Of a stretch of DNA of 32,073 nucleotides, positions 16,932 through 32,073 are shown in pieces. The stretch comes from Polyangia bacterium (GTDB lineage Bacteria > Myxococcota_A > Polyangia > Polyangiales > Sandaracinaceae), in the NCBI GenBank assembly GCA_030426845.1, contig JAUHXR010000071.1, forward strand, positions 1 to 32,073, read 5' to 3'. Position 1 is the first letter of the stretch. Each line of letters opens with the position of its first letter. The translations under genes and the position numbers were made by a program. The notes under the pieces are model-generated. The model ran no database searches and had not been told where the DNA came from. It saw only the letters and a program-made list of their open reading frames with translations.

Positions 16932-16937
16932 TACCCT
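16932..16937 (+). promoter_or_regulatory. -10-like TACCCT before the nucleoside phosphorylase
   Basis: CCTACCCTG places TACCCT 7 nt ahead of ATG 16945. No Shine-Dalgarno sequence is seen between them, which suits a leaderless transcript. Confidence 0.4.
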
Positions 16938-16944
16938 GCCGGGC

Positions 16945-18273
16945 ATGGCCAAGGCAGCGCCGCTCCCCACCGTCCCCGAGCTCATCGCGCTCAAGCGCGA
17001 CGGCAAGGCCCTCACCGCCACGCAGATCGAGCACCTCATCGACGGGTTCACCCGCGGCGAGGTCGCGGACTACCAGATGAGCGCGCTCGCGATGGCGATC
17101 TACCTGCGCTCGATGACGCCGGCGGAGACGGCGGCGCTGACCCTCGCGATGCGCGACAGCGGCGACGTCGTGAAGCTCAGCCAGGCGCGCGGTCGCTACG
17201 TCGACAAGCACTCGACCGGCGGGGTCGGCGACAAGGTCTCGATCTGCCTCGCCCCGATCGTGGCCGCCTGCGGCGTGCGCGTGCCGATGGTCTCGGGCCG
17301 CGGCCTCGGCCACACCGGCGGCACGCTCGACAAGCTCGAGTCGATCGAGGGCTTCTCGGTCGACATGAGCGTCGCGGACTTCGTCGCCCAGGTCGACTCG
17401 CTCGGCTGCGCGCTGATCGGTCAGACCGCGGACATCGCCCCGGCCGACAAGCGGCTCTACGCGCTCCGCGACGTGACGGGGACGGTGGAGTCCATCCCGC
17501 TGATCACCGCGTCGATCCTCAGCAAGAAGCTCGCAGAGGGCATCGACGCGCTCGTCCTCGACGTGAAGGTCGGGCGCGGCGCGTTCATGAAGAGCCTCGA
17601 CGACGCGCGCGAGCTGGCGCGATCGCTGGTGCGCGTCGGCAAGCTCGCCAAGAAGAAGGTCACCGCGATCCTCACCCCGATGGAGTCGCCGCTCGGACGG
17701 ACGATCGGCAACGCGCTCGAGACGCGCGAGGCGCTCGAGATCCTGACCGGGGGCGGCCCGCGCGACCTGCGCGAGATCACCTTCGTCCTCGGGGCCGAGA
17801 TGATCCGCCTGGCCGGCCTCGCCAAGGCCGAGGGCCCCGCCCGCGCGATGATGGCGAGCGTGATCGACAACGGCGCGGCGGCGCGGAAGATGCGCGAGAT
17901 CATCGCGGCCCAGGGCGGAGACGCCCGCGTGGTGGACGAGCCCGACCGGCTGCCGACCGCGCCGACCCGCGTGAAGGTCAAGGCGGACCGCGCCGGCTTC
18001 GTCCACGGCATCCACGCGCTCGAGGCCGGCATGACCGCCCTGGGCCTCGGCGCCGGCCGCACCCGCGCGGACCAGGCGATCGATCCCCGCGTGGGGATCG
18101 TGCTGCACAAGATCCGGGGCGACCGGGTGGCCGAGGGCGACGTGCTCGCCGAGCTGCACGTCGCCGAGCGCAAGGGCACCGCGCCGGCGGCGAAGCGCCT
18201 CCTCGCGGCCTACGAGATCAAGCCCCGTGCGCCGAAGCTCCAGCCGCTCGTGCTCGATACGATCCGGCGGTGA
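16945..18273 (+). CDS. deoA: Thymidine/pyrimidine-nucleoside phosphorylase
   Basis: Predicted 442 aa, matching DeoA (440) and Pdp (about 433). The enzyme splits thymidine or other pyrimidine nucleosides with phosphate to the base and (deoxy)ribose 1-phosphate in nucleoside salvage. The phosphate-binding signature KHSTGGVGDK is at residues 88-97, followed by SGRGLGHTGGTLDKLE and the substrate-site region YALRDVTGTVESIPLITAS with SKKLAEG. The helical N-terminal domain (DYQMSALAMAIYL) and the C-terminal domain (GAGRTRADQAIDPRVGI) are complete. DYQ-SALAMAI is closer to Pdp while other stretches resemble DeoA, so substrate range is uncertain. The start was placed at MAKAAPLP because the frame upstream runs over the repeat array without protein character. 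It is monocistronic, facing the acyl-CoA dehydrogenase. Confidence 0.96.
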   Translation: MAKAAPLPTVPELIALKRDGKALTATQIEHLIDGFTRGEVADYQMSALAMAIYLRSMTPAETAALTLAMRDSGDVVKLSQARGRYVDKHSTGGVGDKVSICLAPIVAACGVRVPMVSGRGLGHTGGTLDKLESIEGFSVDMSVADFVAQVDSLGCALIGQTADIAPADKRLYALRDVTGTVESIPLITASILSKKLAEGIDALVLDVKVGRGAFMKSLDDARELARSLVRVGKLAKKKVTAILTPMESPLGRTIGNALETREALEILTGGGPRDLREITFVLGAEMIRLAGLAKAEGPARAMMASVIDNGAAARKMREIIAAQGGDARVVDEPDRLPTAPTRVKVKADRAGFVHGIHALEAGMTALGLGAGRTRADQAIDPRVGIVLHKIRGDRVAEGDVLAELHVAERKGTAPAAKRLLAAYEIKPRAPKLQPLVLDTIRR

Positions 18274-18319
18274 CGGAGCTCGGGCGGGTCGCCGCAGGGC
18301 GAGGACGAGCGCACGGGAA

Positions 18320-18339
18320 CCGGGCGCTCGCGCGCCCGG
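18320..18339. terminator. Bidirectional hairpin between deoA and the acyl-CoA dehydrogenase
   Basis: CCGGGCGC (18320-18327), loop TCGC, GCGCCCGG (18332-18339) is a perfect 8-bp GC stem. It ends exactly where the TAG stop of the opposing acyl-CoA dehydrogenase begins (18340), 46 nt after the phosphorylase stop. No U-tract is present. Confidence 0.6.
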
Positions 18340-19485
18340 CTACAGGCCACGCGCCTTGGTGATGATCTCGTTCATGATCTCCCGCGTGCCGCCCCCGATC
18401 GGGTAGAGGCGCGCGTCGCGGTACAGCCGCTCGACGAGGACCTCGCGCATGTAGCCGTAGCCGCCGTGGATCTGCACCGCAGCGTCGCACACGAAGCTGC
18501 ACATGTCGGTCGCCACGTTCTTGGTCATCGCGGCCAAGGCCGGGTCCTCCTCGCCTCGCGCGTAGCGGACCGCGAGCTCGCCGGTGAGCGCGCGCGCGGC
18601 CGCGATCTGGCTGCTCATGTCGGCGAGCTTGTGGCGCAGCACCTGGAAGCCCCGGATCGGGCGGCCGAACGCCTCGCGCTCCCTCGAGTAGCGGATGGAC
18701 TCCCGCAGCGCGAGCTCCGCGATCGCGACGCACTGGCCAGCGATGAGCAGCCGCTCCTGCGTGAAGTTCGTCATGATGAGGAGGAACCCCGCGTTCTCGG
18801 CCCCGATGAGGTTCTCCGCCGGCACGCGGCAGCCGTCGAACGAGAGCTCCGCGGTATCGCTCGCCCACCAGCCGGTCTTCTTGAGCTTCTTGCTCACCGT
18901 GAACCCGGGCGTCTCGCGCTCGATGACGAGGAGCGAGATGCCGCCGTGCTGCTCGCCGCCGGTCCGCACCGCGGTCGTCACGAAGTCGCAGCGTGTCCCC
19001 GACGTGATGAACGTCTTGCTCCCGTTCACCACGTAGCAGTCGCCGTCCCGCGTCGCCGTGGTGCGGAGGCTCGCGACGTCGCTGCCGCCGCCGGGCTCGG
19101 TGATCCCGAGGGAAGCGATCTTGTCGCCACGCAGCACCGGTTCGACGAAGCGACGCCGCTGGTCGTCGGTGCCGTGCTTGAGGATCGGCGGGAGCGCGAT
19201 CGTGTGGCTGCCGAGGCCGACGCAGGTGCCGACCGAGTGTCCGGCGAGGATCTGCTCCTCGGCCGCGACGAGGAGGTGGGTCACGTCGCCGCCCGCGCCG
19301 CCGACCGACTCCGGGTAGCCGACGCCGAGGACGCCGGCCTCGGCCGCCTTGGCGTAGAGCGCGCGCGGGAACTCCTCCGCCTCCTCCCACGCGTGCGCGT
19401 GGGGGGCGATCTCGGTGGAGGCCCAGCGCCGGACCTGCGCGCGCAGCGCGGCGTGCTCGTCGCTCTCGAAGAGGTAGGTGCTCAC
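18340..19485 (-). CDS. Acyl-CoA dehydrogenase family flavoprotein
   Basis: Predicted 381 aa, standard for the family. I chose GTG 19485 (STYLFESDEHAALR) because it gives the usual N-terminal helix; an ATG 10 codons earlier is possible. FAD-dependent members introduce a C2-C3 double bond in acyl-CoA and pass electrons to ETF. Visible signatures are LGITEPGGGSDVASL near 120, NGSKTFITSG (FAD contacts) near 150, FGRPIRGFQVLRHKLADM near 265 and IHGGYGYMRE near 340. The site of the MCAD-type catalytic Glu (YEGT) reads IGGGT here, as in long-chain/isovaleryl-type members that take the base from another helix. Substrate chain length cannot be told. There are no beta-oxidation neighbours. A -10-like TATCCT lies 7 nt before the GTG. 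Confidence 0.95.
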   Translation of the reverse strand: MSTYLFESDEHAALRAQVRRWASTEIAPHAHAWEEAEEFPRALYAKAAEAGVLGVGYPESVGGAGGDVTHLLVAAEEQILAGHSVGTCVGLGSHTIALPPILKHGTDDQRRRFVEPVLRGDKIASLGITEPGGGSDVASLRTTATRDGDCYVVNGSKTFITSGTRCDFVTTAVRTGGEQHGGISLLVIERETPGFTVSKKLKKTGWWASDTAELSFDGCRVPAENLIGAENAGFLLIMTNFTQERLLIAGQCVAIAELALRESIRYSREREAFGRPIRGFQVLRHKLADMSSQIAAARALTGELAVRYARGEEDPALAAMTKNVATDMCSFVCDAAVQIHGGYGYMREVLVERLYRDARLYPIGGGTREIMNEIITKARGL

Positions 19486-19492
19486 GGCGCGC

Positions 19493-19498
19493 AGGATA
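19493..19498 (-). promoter_or_regulatory. -10-like TATCCT before the acyl-CoA dehydrogenase
   Basis: The minus strand reads GCTATCCTG, then 6 nt to the GTG at 19485 (7 nt from the hexamer). No Shine-Dalgarno sequence lies between. This match also favours GTG 19485 over the upstream ATG, which would lie upstream of the promoter element. Confidence 0.4.
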
Positions 19499-19578
19499 GC
19501 CCAGGCCGAGGCCACGCCGGGCGCGCCGCGCCCGCCTCAGGCGACCGCCGCGCCGCGTCGCGTGCGCCCCAAACACGA

Positions 19579-19611
19579 ACGCGGGCCGTGGCATCGCTGC
19601 CAGGCCCGCGT
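19579..19611 (-). terminator. Terminator hairpin of the rpoBC block
   Basis: ACGCGGGCC (19579-19587) pairs with GGCCCGCGT (19603-19611), and TGGCA pairs with TGCCA inside, around a TCGC loop; one unpaired g interrupts the stem. This is the strongest hairpin in the window and lies 46 nt past the rpoC stop. On the minus strand the tail reads TCGTGTTTGGGG, so only a short T-run follows. Confidence 0.8.
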
Positions 19612-19657
19612 CGGGTTGGGTCACGGCGTCGAGTCGTAGGACCGCGCCGCGGGGTGG

Positions 19658-23890
<4,233 letters not shown>

Positions 23891-23894
23891 CGGA

Positions 23895-28073
<4,179 letters not shown>

Positions 28074-28243
28074 TGCGGGAGCTCCCTTTGGCCCAGCGGG
28101 CCATGACCGAGTGGGTTTATTCGCTGCGTCGGTCTTCGCAGACGTCGTGGGAGAGGTGCCGCCCCACGCGGCGGACAAAGCTAGCTGCAGATCAAGCTGG
28201 CGGGCTCGAGGGTGAGCCGAGCGCTAAATACACGTGCACGGCC

Positions 28244-28262
28244 GGGGGCCGATCGGGCCCCC
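28244..28262 (-). terminator. Possible attenuator hairpin between rplL and rpoB
   Basis: GGGGGCC (28244-28250) and GGCCCCC (28256-28262) form a 7-bp GC stem with a 5-nt loop, 41 nt after the rplL stop and 171 nt before the rpoB ATG. E. coli has a partial terminator in the same gap that lowers rpoBC expression relative to L12; a similar role is inferred. A second small stem, GGCTC/GAGCC (28202-28217), lies nearby. Confidence 0.5.
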
Positions 28263-28302
28263 GTCCGCGCTACGCGTCAAAACGGAGTGGGCAGGGAGAC
28301 CA

Positions 28303-28686
28303 CTACTTGAGGGTGACCTTCGCGCCAGCCTCCTCGAGCTTCTTCTTGATGTCCTCGGCCTCTTCCTTGGAGACGGACTCCTTGATGGCCTTCGGAGCCG
28401 ACTCGACGAGGCTCTTCGCGTCCGCGAGGCCGAGGCTCGTGACCTCGCGCACCGCCTTGATCACGTTGATCTTCTTGGCGCCGACATCGGTGAGCTCGAC
28501 CGTGAACTCGGTCTGCTCCTCGACCGCCGCGGCCTCGCCGCCGCCGCCGCCGCCCGGGCCAGCCACGGCCACCGGCGCCGCCGAGACGCCCCAGTGCTCC
28601 TCGAGCTTCTTCACGAGGGCGGCCACATCCATGACGGACCAGGAGCTGAGCTCCTCGACCATCTGATCCACGTTCATGTTCGCCAT
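28303..28686 (-). CDS. rplL: Large ribosomal subunit protein bL12 (L7/L12)
   Basis: Predicted 127 aa, typical length. The stalk protein has an N-terminal dimerisation domain ([28 protein letters not shown]), a flexible Ala/Gly/Pro hinge with a run of six glycines, and the C-terminal domain that contacts translation factors ([28 protein letters not shown]...[11 protein letters not shown]...[11 protein letters not shown]). Factor-contact residues (the KINVIK and GLADAK areas) are conserved. It binds L10, encoded 141 nt upstream. The start ATG has a modest upstream AAGG/ACGGAA sequence. Confidence 0.99.
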   Translation of the reverse strand: MANMNVDQMVEELSSWSVMDVAALVKKLEEHWGVSAAPVAVAGPGGGGGGEAAAVEEQTEFTVELTDVGAKKINVIKAVREVTSLGLADAKSLVESAPKAIKESVSKEEAEDIKKKLEEAGAKVTLK

Positions 28687-28827
28687 TTTCCGTCTACCTT
28701 CTCAACTAAGCTCGCTCTCAGGCCTACCTCGGGTCCAATTCCTGCAGAGCGAATCAATCCTTGTGAAGCCCGCCAGCGGCGAGCGCAACCCGTTTGCTCG
28801 AAATGAGCGTGACAACGCTGAGGAATC

Positions 28828-29376
28828 TCAGCCCTCGCCCTCCTGCTTGCGCCGGTAGGCGTCAAGCACGTAGCCGAGGTTCTGGGCCGGCGCGTTGAGC
28901 TGCATGACCAGCTGCTGCATCGGCGCCATGAGCTGAGCGAGGAGCATCGCGCGAAGCTCGTCCTTGCCCGGCAGGTTGGCCAGCTCGTTCTCGACCCGGT
29001 CCGCGGTCAGCACTTCCTCGTCGAGGACGCCGGCCTTGAACTCGAGCTTCTCGTTGGCGTCGCTCTCCTTGCGGAACTTCTTGATGATCTTGGCGGCCGC
29101 GCTCGGGTCTTCGAACGACCAGGCGACGCCGGTCATCCCCTTGAGCTTGGACTCCAGGACCTCGTTCCCCTCGAGCGCGGTGCCCTTGAGCGCCTGCTTG
29201 ATCAGGCGGTTCTTGACGACCCGGTACTCGACGCCCGCCGCGCGGAAGCGCGCGCGGAGGTCGGTGACCTGCTCCACGTCGATGCCTTCGAAGTTGACGA
29301 AGACCGCCGCCATCGCCTTGTCGAAGCTCTCCTTGACGGAGCTGACGACCGCTTCCTTTTCAGTTCGCGTAGCCAT
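28828..29376 (-). CDS. rplJ: Large ribosomal subunit protein uL10
   Basis: Predicted 182 aa, slightly longer than E. coli L10 (165). L10 forms the base of the L7/L12 stalk: the N-terminal globular part binds 23S rRNA with L11 (FVNFEGIDVEQVTDLRARFRAAGVEYRVVKNRLIKQAL) and the C-terminal helix carries L12 dimers (AMLLAQLMAPMQQLVMQLNAPAQNLGYVLDAY). The start ATG follows GAGGAAGT. Only 13 nt separate it from rplA. The following 141-nt gap to rplL is less GC-rich than its surroundings. In other bacteria L10(L12)4 represses its own mRNA; the rplA-rplJ gap here is too short for the usual leader structure. Confidence 0.99.
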   Translation of the reverse strand: MATRTEKEAVVSSVKESFDKAMAAVFVNFEGIDVEQVTDLRARFRAAGVEYRVVKNRLIKQALKGTALEGNEVLESKLKGMTGVAWSFEDPSAAAKIIKKFRKESDANEKLEFKAGVLDEEVLTADRVENELANLPGKDELRAMLLAQLMAPMQQLVMQLNAPAQNLGYVLDAYRRKQEGEG

Positions 29377-29389
29377 GAGTACTTCCTCC

Positions 29390-30082
29390 TCAGGCCTCGA
29401 TCGAAGCGGGGTCGATGGAGATGCCGGGGCCCATCGTGCTGCTGAGCGTGATGCTCCGCAGGTACTGACCCTTGGCCGACGCGGGCTTGGCCCGAAGGAG
29501 GGCGTCCACGAGCGCCTTGACGTTGTCTCGGAGCTTGTCCGATTCGAACGAGCGCTTGCCGACCGGCGCGTGGACGATGCCCGCGCGCTCGACGCGGAAC
29601 TCGACCTTACCCGCCTTGACCTCCTGGACGGCCTTGGTGACGTCGAAGGTCACCGTACCGACCTTCGGGTTGGGCATGAGCCCGCGGGGTCCGAGGATGC
29701 GCCCGAGGCGACCGACCTGCCCCATCATGTCGGGGGTCGCGATCACCGTGTCGAAATCGAGCCAGCCTTCCTGGACCTTGGCCACGAGCTCGTCGGCGCC
29801 GATGTGATCGGCTCCGGCGGCCTCGGCCTCGATCGCCTTCTCGCCCTTCGCGAACACGAGCACGCGCACCGTCTTGCCGATCCCGTGCGGGAGCACGGTG
29901 GCGCCACGGACCATCTGGTCGGCGTGCTTGGGGTTCACTCCGAGACGGACGGCGAGGTCCACGCTCTCGTCGAATTTGGCGAACGACGCCTCCTTCACGA
30001 GATCGCAGGCCTCCTGGATCAGATAGAGCCGATCGCGTTCAACCTTCGCGATCGCCTCCTTTCTTCTCCTACCTGTCTTCAT
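29390..30082 (-). CDS. rplA: Large ribosomal subunit protein uL1
   Basis: Predicted 230 aa, close to the standard 234. L1 forms the mobile stalk at the ribosomal E site. The sequence shows [32 protein letters not shown] and the signature [23 protein letters not shown] 30082 is preceded by AGGAG at good spacing. A 156-nt gap lies between rplK and rplA, longer than usual, and could hold the L1 autoregulatory site known in other bacteria. Confidence 0.99.
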   Translation of the reverse strand: MKTGRRRKEAIAKVERDRLYLIQEACDLVKEASFAKFDESVDLAVRLGVNPKHADQMVRGATVLPHGIGKTVRVLVFAKGEKAIEAEAAGADHIGADELVAKVQEGWLDFDTVIATPDMMGQVGRLGRILGPRGLMPNPKVGTVTFDVTKAVQEVKAGKVEFRVERAGIVHAPVGKRSFESDKLRDNVKALVDALLRAKPASAKGQYLRSITLSSTMGPGISIDPASIEA

Positions 30083-30224
30083 GAGTCATCTCTCCTGACG
30101 ACGAGACCGGGACCATCCCGCCTCGCCTCCCACCCGTGGTGGTAGTGCGACCGAGCCGTGAGGCTCGCTCGACGTGGCCGACCGGGGCCGACCATGCTCC
30201 ACGTCCCTCTCGGGGCGCGGTCGG

Positions 30225-30242
30225 CTGAGCTGCGGAGCTCAG
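30225..30242 (-). promoter_or_regulatory. Hairpin on the rplK stop codon
   Basis: CTGAGCT (30225-30231), loop GCGG, AGCTCAG (30236-30242) is a perfect 7-bp stem covering the rplK TGA (30241-30239). It lacks a U-tract and sits inside a cotranscribed block, so it may protect the 3' end, mark a processing site or act as a weak attenuator ahead of rplA. Confidence 0.4.
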
Positions 30243-30679
30243 TCGACGACGTCGACGCCCATCGAGCGCGCCGTGCCCGCGAGCGAGCGGGCGCAGGTCT
30301 CGAGGGAGCCGGCGTTGGTGTCCTGGATCTTCTCCTCGGCCAGCTTGAGGAGCTGGGCCTGGGTGATCTGGCCGACCTTGTCCTTGTTCGGCCGCGGCGA
30401 GCCGGAGCCCGGCTTCTTGCCGATCTTCAGCCCGAGCTCCCGCTTGATGAGCACCGAAGCGGGCGGCGTCTTCGTGATGAAGGTGAAGGAGCGGTCGCTG
30501 AAGACGCTGATCACCACGGGGATGATCAGGCCGTCCTGCTTCTGGGTGCGGGCGTTGAACTCCTTGCAGAACTGCATGATGTTCACGCCGTGCTGACCCA
30601 GCGCCGGGCCCACGGGGGGGGCGGGGTTGGCCTTTCCAGCGGAGAGCTGGAGCTTGATCTGTCCGATGACCTTCTTCAT
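30239..30679 (-). CDS. rplK: Large ribosomal subunit protein uL11
   Basis: Predicted 146 aa. L11 binds the GTPase-associated centre of 23S rRNA and is needed for stringent-factor activation and thiostrepton binding. The N-terminal domain has [20 protein letters not shown] with the proline pair at 21-22 where thiostrepton-resistance changes occur in other species; both are intact. The C-terminal RNA-binding domain reads [21 protein letters not shown] and ends in [10 protein letters not shown]. The ATG is 3 nt after the nusG stop, so translation is probably coupled. Confidence 0.99.
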   Translation of the reverse strand: MKKVIGQIKLQLSAGKANPAPPVGPALGQHGVNIMQFCKEFNARTQKQDGLIIPVVISVFSDRSFTFITKTPPASVLIKRELGLKIGKKPGSGSPRPNKDKVGQITQAQLLKLAEEKIQDTNAGSLETCARSLAGTARSMGVDVVD

Positions 30680-30682
30680 TGC

Positions 30683-31213
30683 CTAAACCGTCTTCTCGAC
30701 CTGTCCGTAATCCAGCTCGACCGGCGTAGCGCGCCCGAAGATGGAAACAAGGACCTTGACCTTCTGCTTGTCGGGGTTGACCTCTTCGACCGTCCCCGTG
30801 AAGTTGGCGAACGCGCCGTCGATGACCCGAACGTGGTCGCCCGCCTCGAACACGACCTTCGGCTTGGGGCGCGCGGCGCCCTCGGCGACCTGGGCGGTGA
30901 TGGCGTCGATCTCGCTCATCGGCACGGGCGCCGGCTGACGGCCGCCCACGAACCCGCTGACCTTGGGGGTGTCCTTGACGAGGTGCCAGGTCTCGTCGGT
31001 CAGCTCCATGTTCACGAAGATGTAGCCAGGGTAGAACGTGCGGCTGGTGACCCGACGACCGCTCGGGCGGTTCTCGGTGACGTTCTCCTTCGGGATGAGG
31101 ATCTCCCCGAACTGCTCCTCGGCGCCGGCCTGGCGGATCCGCTCCTCGAGCGAGAGCTTCACCTTGCCCTCGTACCCGGAGTAGGCCTGGACCACGTACC
31201 ATTTCTTCGACAT
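30683..31213 (-). CDS. nusG: Transcription termination/antitermination factor NusG
   Basis: Predicted 176 aa from ATG 31213 ([15 protein letters not shown]), which follows AGGGA at fitting distance; 15 further in-frame codons upstream are not needed. The NGN domain (1-115, with [31 protein letters not shown]) binds the RNA polymerase clamp, and the KOW domain (about 120-176, [21 protein letters not shown]) contacts Rho or ribosomal protein S10. Together they suppress pausing and link transcription with translation. The gene lies between secE (52-nt gap) and rplK (3-nt gap), the usual bacterial order. Confidence 0.99.
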   Translation of the reverse strand: MSKKWYVVQAYSGYEGKVKLSLEERIRQAGAEEQFGEILIPKENVTENRPSGRRVTSRTFYPGYIFVNMELTDETWHLVKDTPKVSGFVGGRQPAPVPMSEIDAITAQVAEGAARPKPKVVFEAGDHVRVIDGAFANFTGTVEEVNPDKQKVKVLVSIFGRATPVELDYGQVEKTV

Positions 31214-31265
31214 CGATCGTCCCTGGTTCGCTGAGCTCGGAGTCTGGTCGGGCTGCACGTCAGCC

Positions 31266-31667
31266 TCAGGTGGTCGAGTAGATCAGGTCCGTGAAAGCCG
31301 ACCACGCCGCGTCGAAGACGCCGAGGAAGACCGCGGCGATCACCGAGGTGACGATCACGACGATCGTGTTGCGCCAGGTCTCCGGGCGCGTCGGCCAGGT
31401 CACCTTGGAGAGCTCACCTGCGACCTCGTCCACGTAGGGCTTCACCCGGTCGTGGCGGTACAGCAGGTAGCCCACCAGGATGCCGAGGATCGCGGCCAGA
31501 CCGGTCACGAGGGTGCCGTCCGGCTCCGCGAAGTAGCTCCACACGAAGTTGATGAGCTTGTCGCCGATGAAGAACACCAGCGCGGCGACGCCCACGAAGG
31601 CGAACTGCACCCAGCGCTCGAGGCCGAGCGTCTTCGCCTCTTCGTACTGCTCTTCTTCTTCCGACAT
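31266..31667 (-). CDS. secE: Preprotein translocase subunit SecE
   Basis: Predicted 133 aa with three predicted membrane helices (about 19-40, 54-72, 102-122), like the long E. coli form and unlike the single-helix form of many bacteria. The conserved amphipathic segment [24 protein letters not shown] before the last helix clamps SecY. The N-terminus is acidic (SEEEEQYEE). ATG 31667 is preceded by CGGAG at good spacing and lies 19 nt after the tRNA-Trp 3' end, so the transcript must be processed between them. Confidence 0.98.
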   Translation of the reverse strand: MSEEEEQYEEAKTLGLERWVQFAFVGVAALVFFIGDKLINFVWSYFAEPDGTLVTGLAAILGILVGYLLYRHDRVKPYVDEVAGELSKVTWPTRPETWRNTIVVIVTSVIAAVFLGVFDAAWSAFTDLIYSTT

Positions 31668-31686
31668 GCCGCTACTCCGGGGGACT

Positions 31687-31759
31687 CAGGCCAGGAGGGA
31701 CTCGAACCCCCGACCTGCGGATTTGGAATCCGCTGCTCTACCAATTGAGCTACTGGCCT
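31687..31759 (-). tRNA. tRNA-Trp (anticodon CCA)
   Basis: A 73-nt cloverleaf: acceptor arms AGGCCAG/CTGGCCT with discriminator G, D arm GCTC...GAGC, anticodon stem GCGGA/TCCGC with loop TTCCAAA (anticodon CCA), variable AGGTC and T arm with GTTCGAGTCC. The 3' CCA is not encoded and must be added. The position between rpmG and secE is the common place for tRNA-Trp. Confidence 0.98.
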
Positions 31760-31789
31760 ATACCCGAACTCCTGTGCTTATTCCCCGCG

Positions 31790-31942
31790 CTATTTGGACT
31801 CCTGATGGAGCGTGTGCCGCTCGCACGCCTTGCAGTACTTCTGGATCGCGAGGCGCTCTTTGTCCTCTTTCTTGCGGGTCGTCTTGTAGTTGCGCGCGCC
31901 GCACTCGCTGCAGACGAGCGCGACGCGCACCCTACTCGCCAC
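31790..31942 (-). CDS. rpmG: Large ribosomal subunit protein bL33
   Basis: Predicted 50 aa from a GTG start at 31942: [20 protein letters not shown]. The two CxxC pairs (Cys11/Cys14 and Cys37/Cys40) are intact, so this is the zinc-binding (C+) form of L33, a small protein near the E site. It lies 4 nt after the tuf stop and 30 nt before tRNA-Trp. There is no strong Shine-Dalgarno sequence, and the start codon lies within a small hairpin spanning the tuf stop; translation probably depends on ribosomes finishing tuf. Confidence 0.97.
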   Translation of the reverse strand: MASRVRVALVCSECGARNYKTTRKKEDKERLAIQKYCKACERHTLHQESK

Positions 31943-31946
31943 GAGG

Positions 31947-32073
<127 letters not shown>

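Noticed and set aside
16696-18159. Upstream extension of the 15802-16695 gene across deoA
   Set aside because: The extension is antisense to deoA and non-protein-like; the signal-anchor starts at 16695.

Overview
The window is very GC-rich, with strong G/C bias at third codon positions. It carries many secreted lipoproteins and acidic, low-complexity cell-surface proteins typical of Myxococcota (Polyangia; a Sandaracinus-like relative is my best guess, inferred from gene style and not from a search). No phage, insertion sequence, CRISPR array or clear horizontally acquired island is visible.

Left part (1-12.9 kb): envelope and accessory genes. In order: a two-domain VOC/glyoxalase-like protein cut by the left edge; a predicted outer-membrane beta-barrel protein with an acidic linker and a run of 24 prolines (barrel A); divergently, a small transpeptidase-only penicillin-binding lipoprotein and a periplasmic transglutaminase-like protein; a convergent two-gene unit of a second, paralogous barrel protein (barrel B) and a lipoprotein; two plus-strand lipoproteins, one with Asp-rich FG-GAP-like loops and one with an eight-bladed PQQ-type propeller; and a stand-alone response regulator.

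Middle (13-19.5 kb): housekeeping genes. RNase R (rnr), a membrane-anchored hypothetical protein, thymidine/pyrimidine-nucleoside phosphorylase and an acyl-CoA dehydrogenase. The divergent region before the phosphorylase holds an 11-bp tandem repeat array.

Right part (19.6-32 kb): the conserved transcription/translation cluster, all on the minus strand and read from right to left: tuf (3' end only), rpmG, tRNA-Trp(CCA), secE, nusG, rplK, rplA, rplJ, rplL, rpoB, rpoC. It ends in a strong hairpin. Short gaps and good Shine-Dalgarno sequences mark it as one co-expressed block, with likely control points in the longer gaps (rplK-rplA, rplJ-rplL, rplL-rpoB).

The most interesting signal is regulatory. 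Several genes outside the ribosomal cluster lack a Shine-Dalgarno sequence and instead have a TAnnnT-like -10 element only 6-10 nt before the start codon, which suggests leaderless transcription. The ribosomal-cluster genes instead mostly have Shine-Dalgarno sequences. Other points of interest are the helically phased 11-bp array, in-gene and gene-end minisatellites, and GC-rich hairpins placed on or beside stop codons. I did not find a convincing wholly new multi-gene system.
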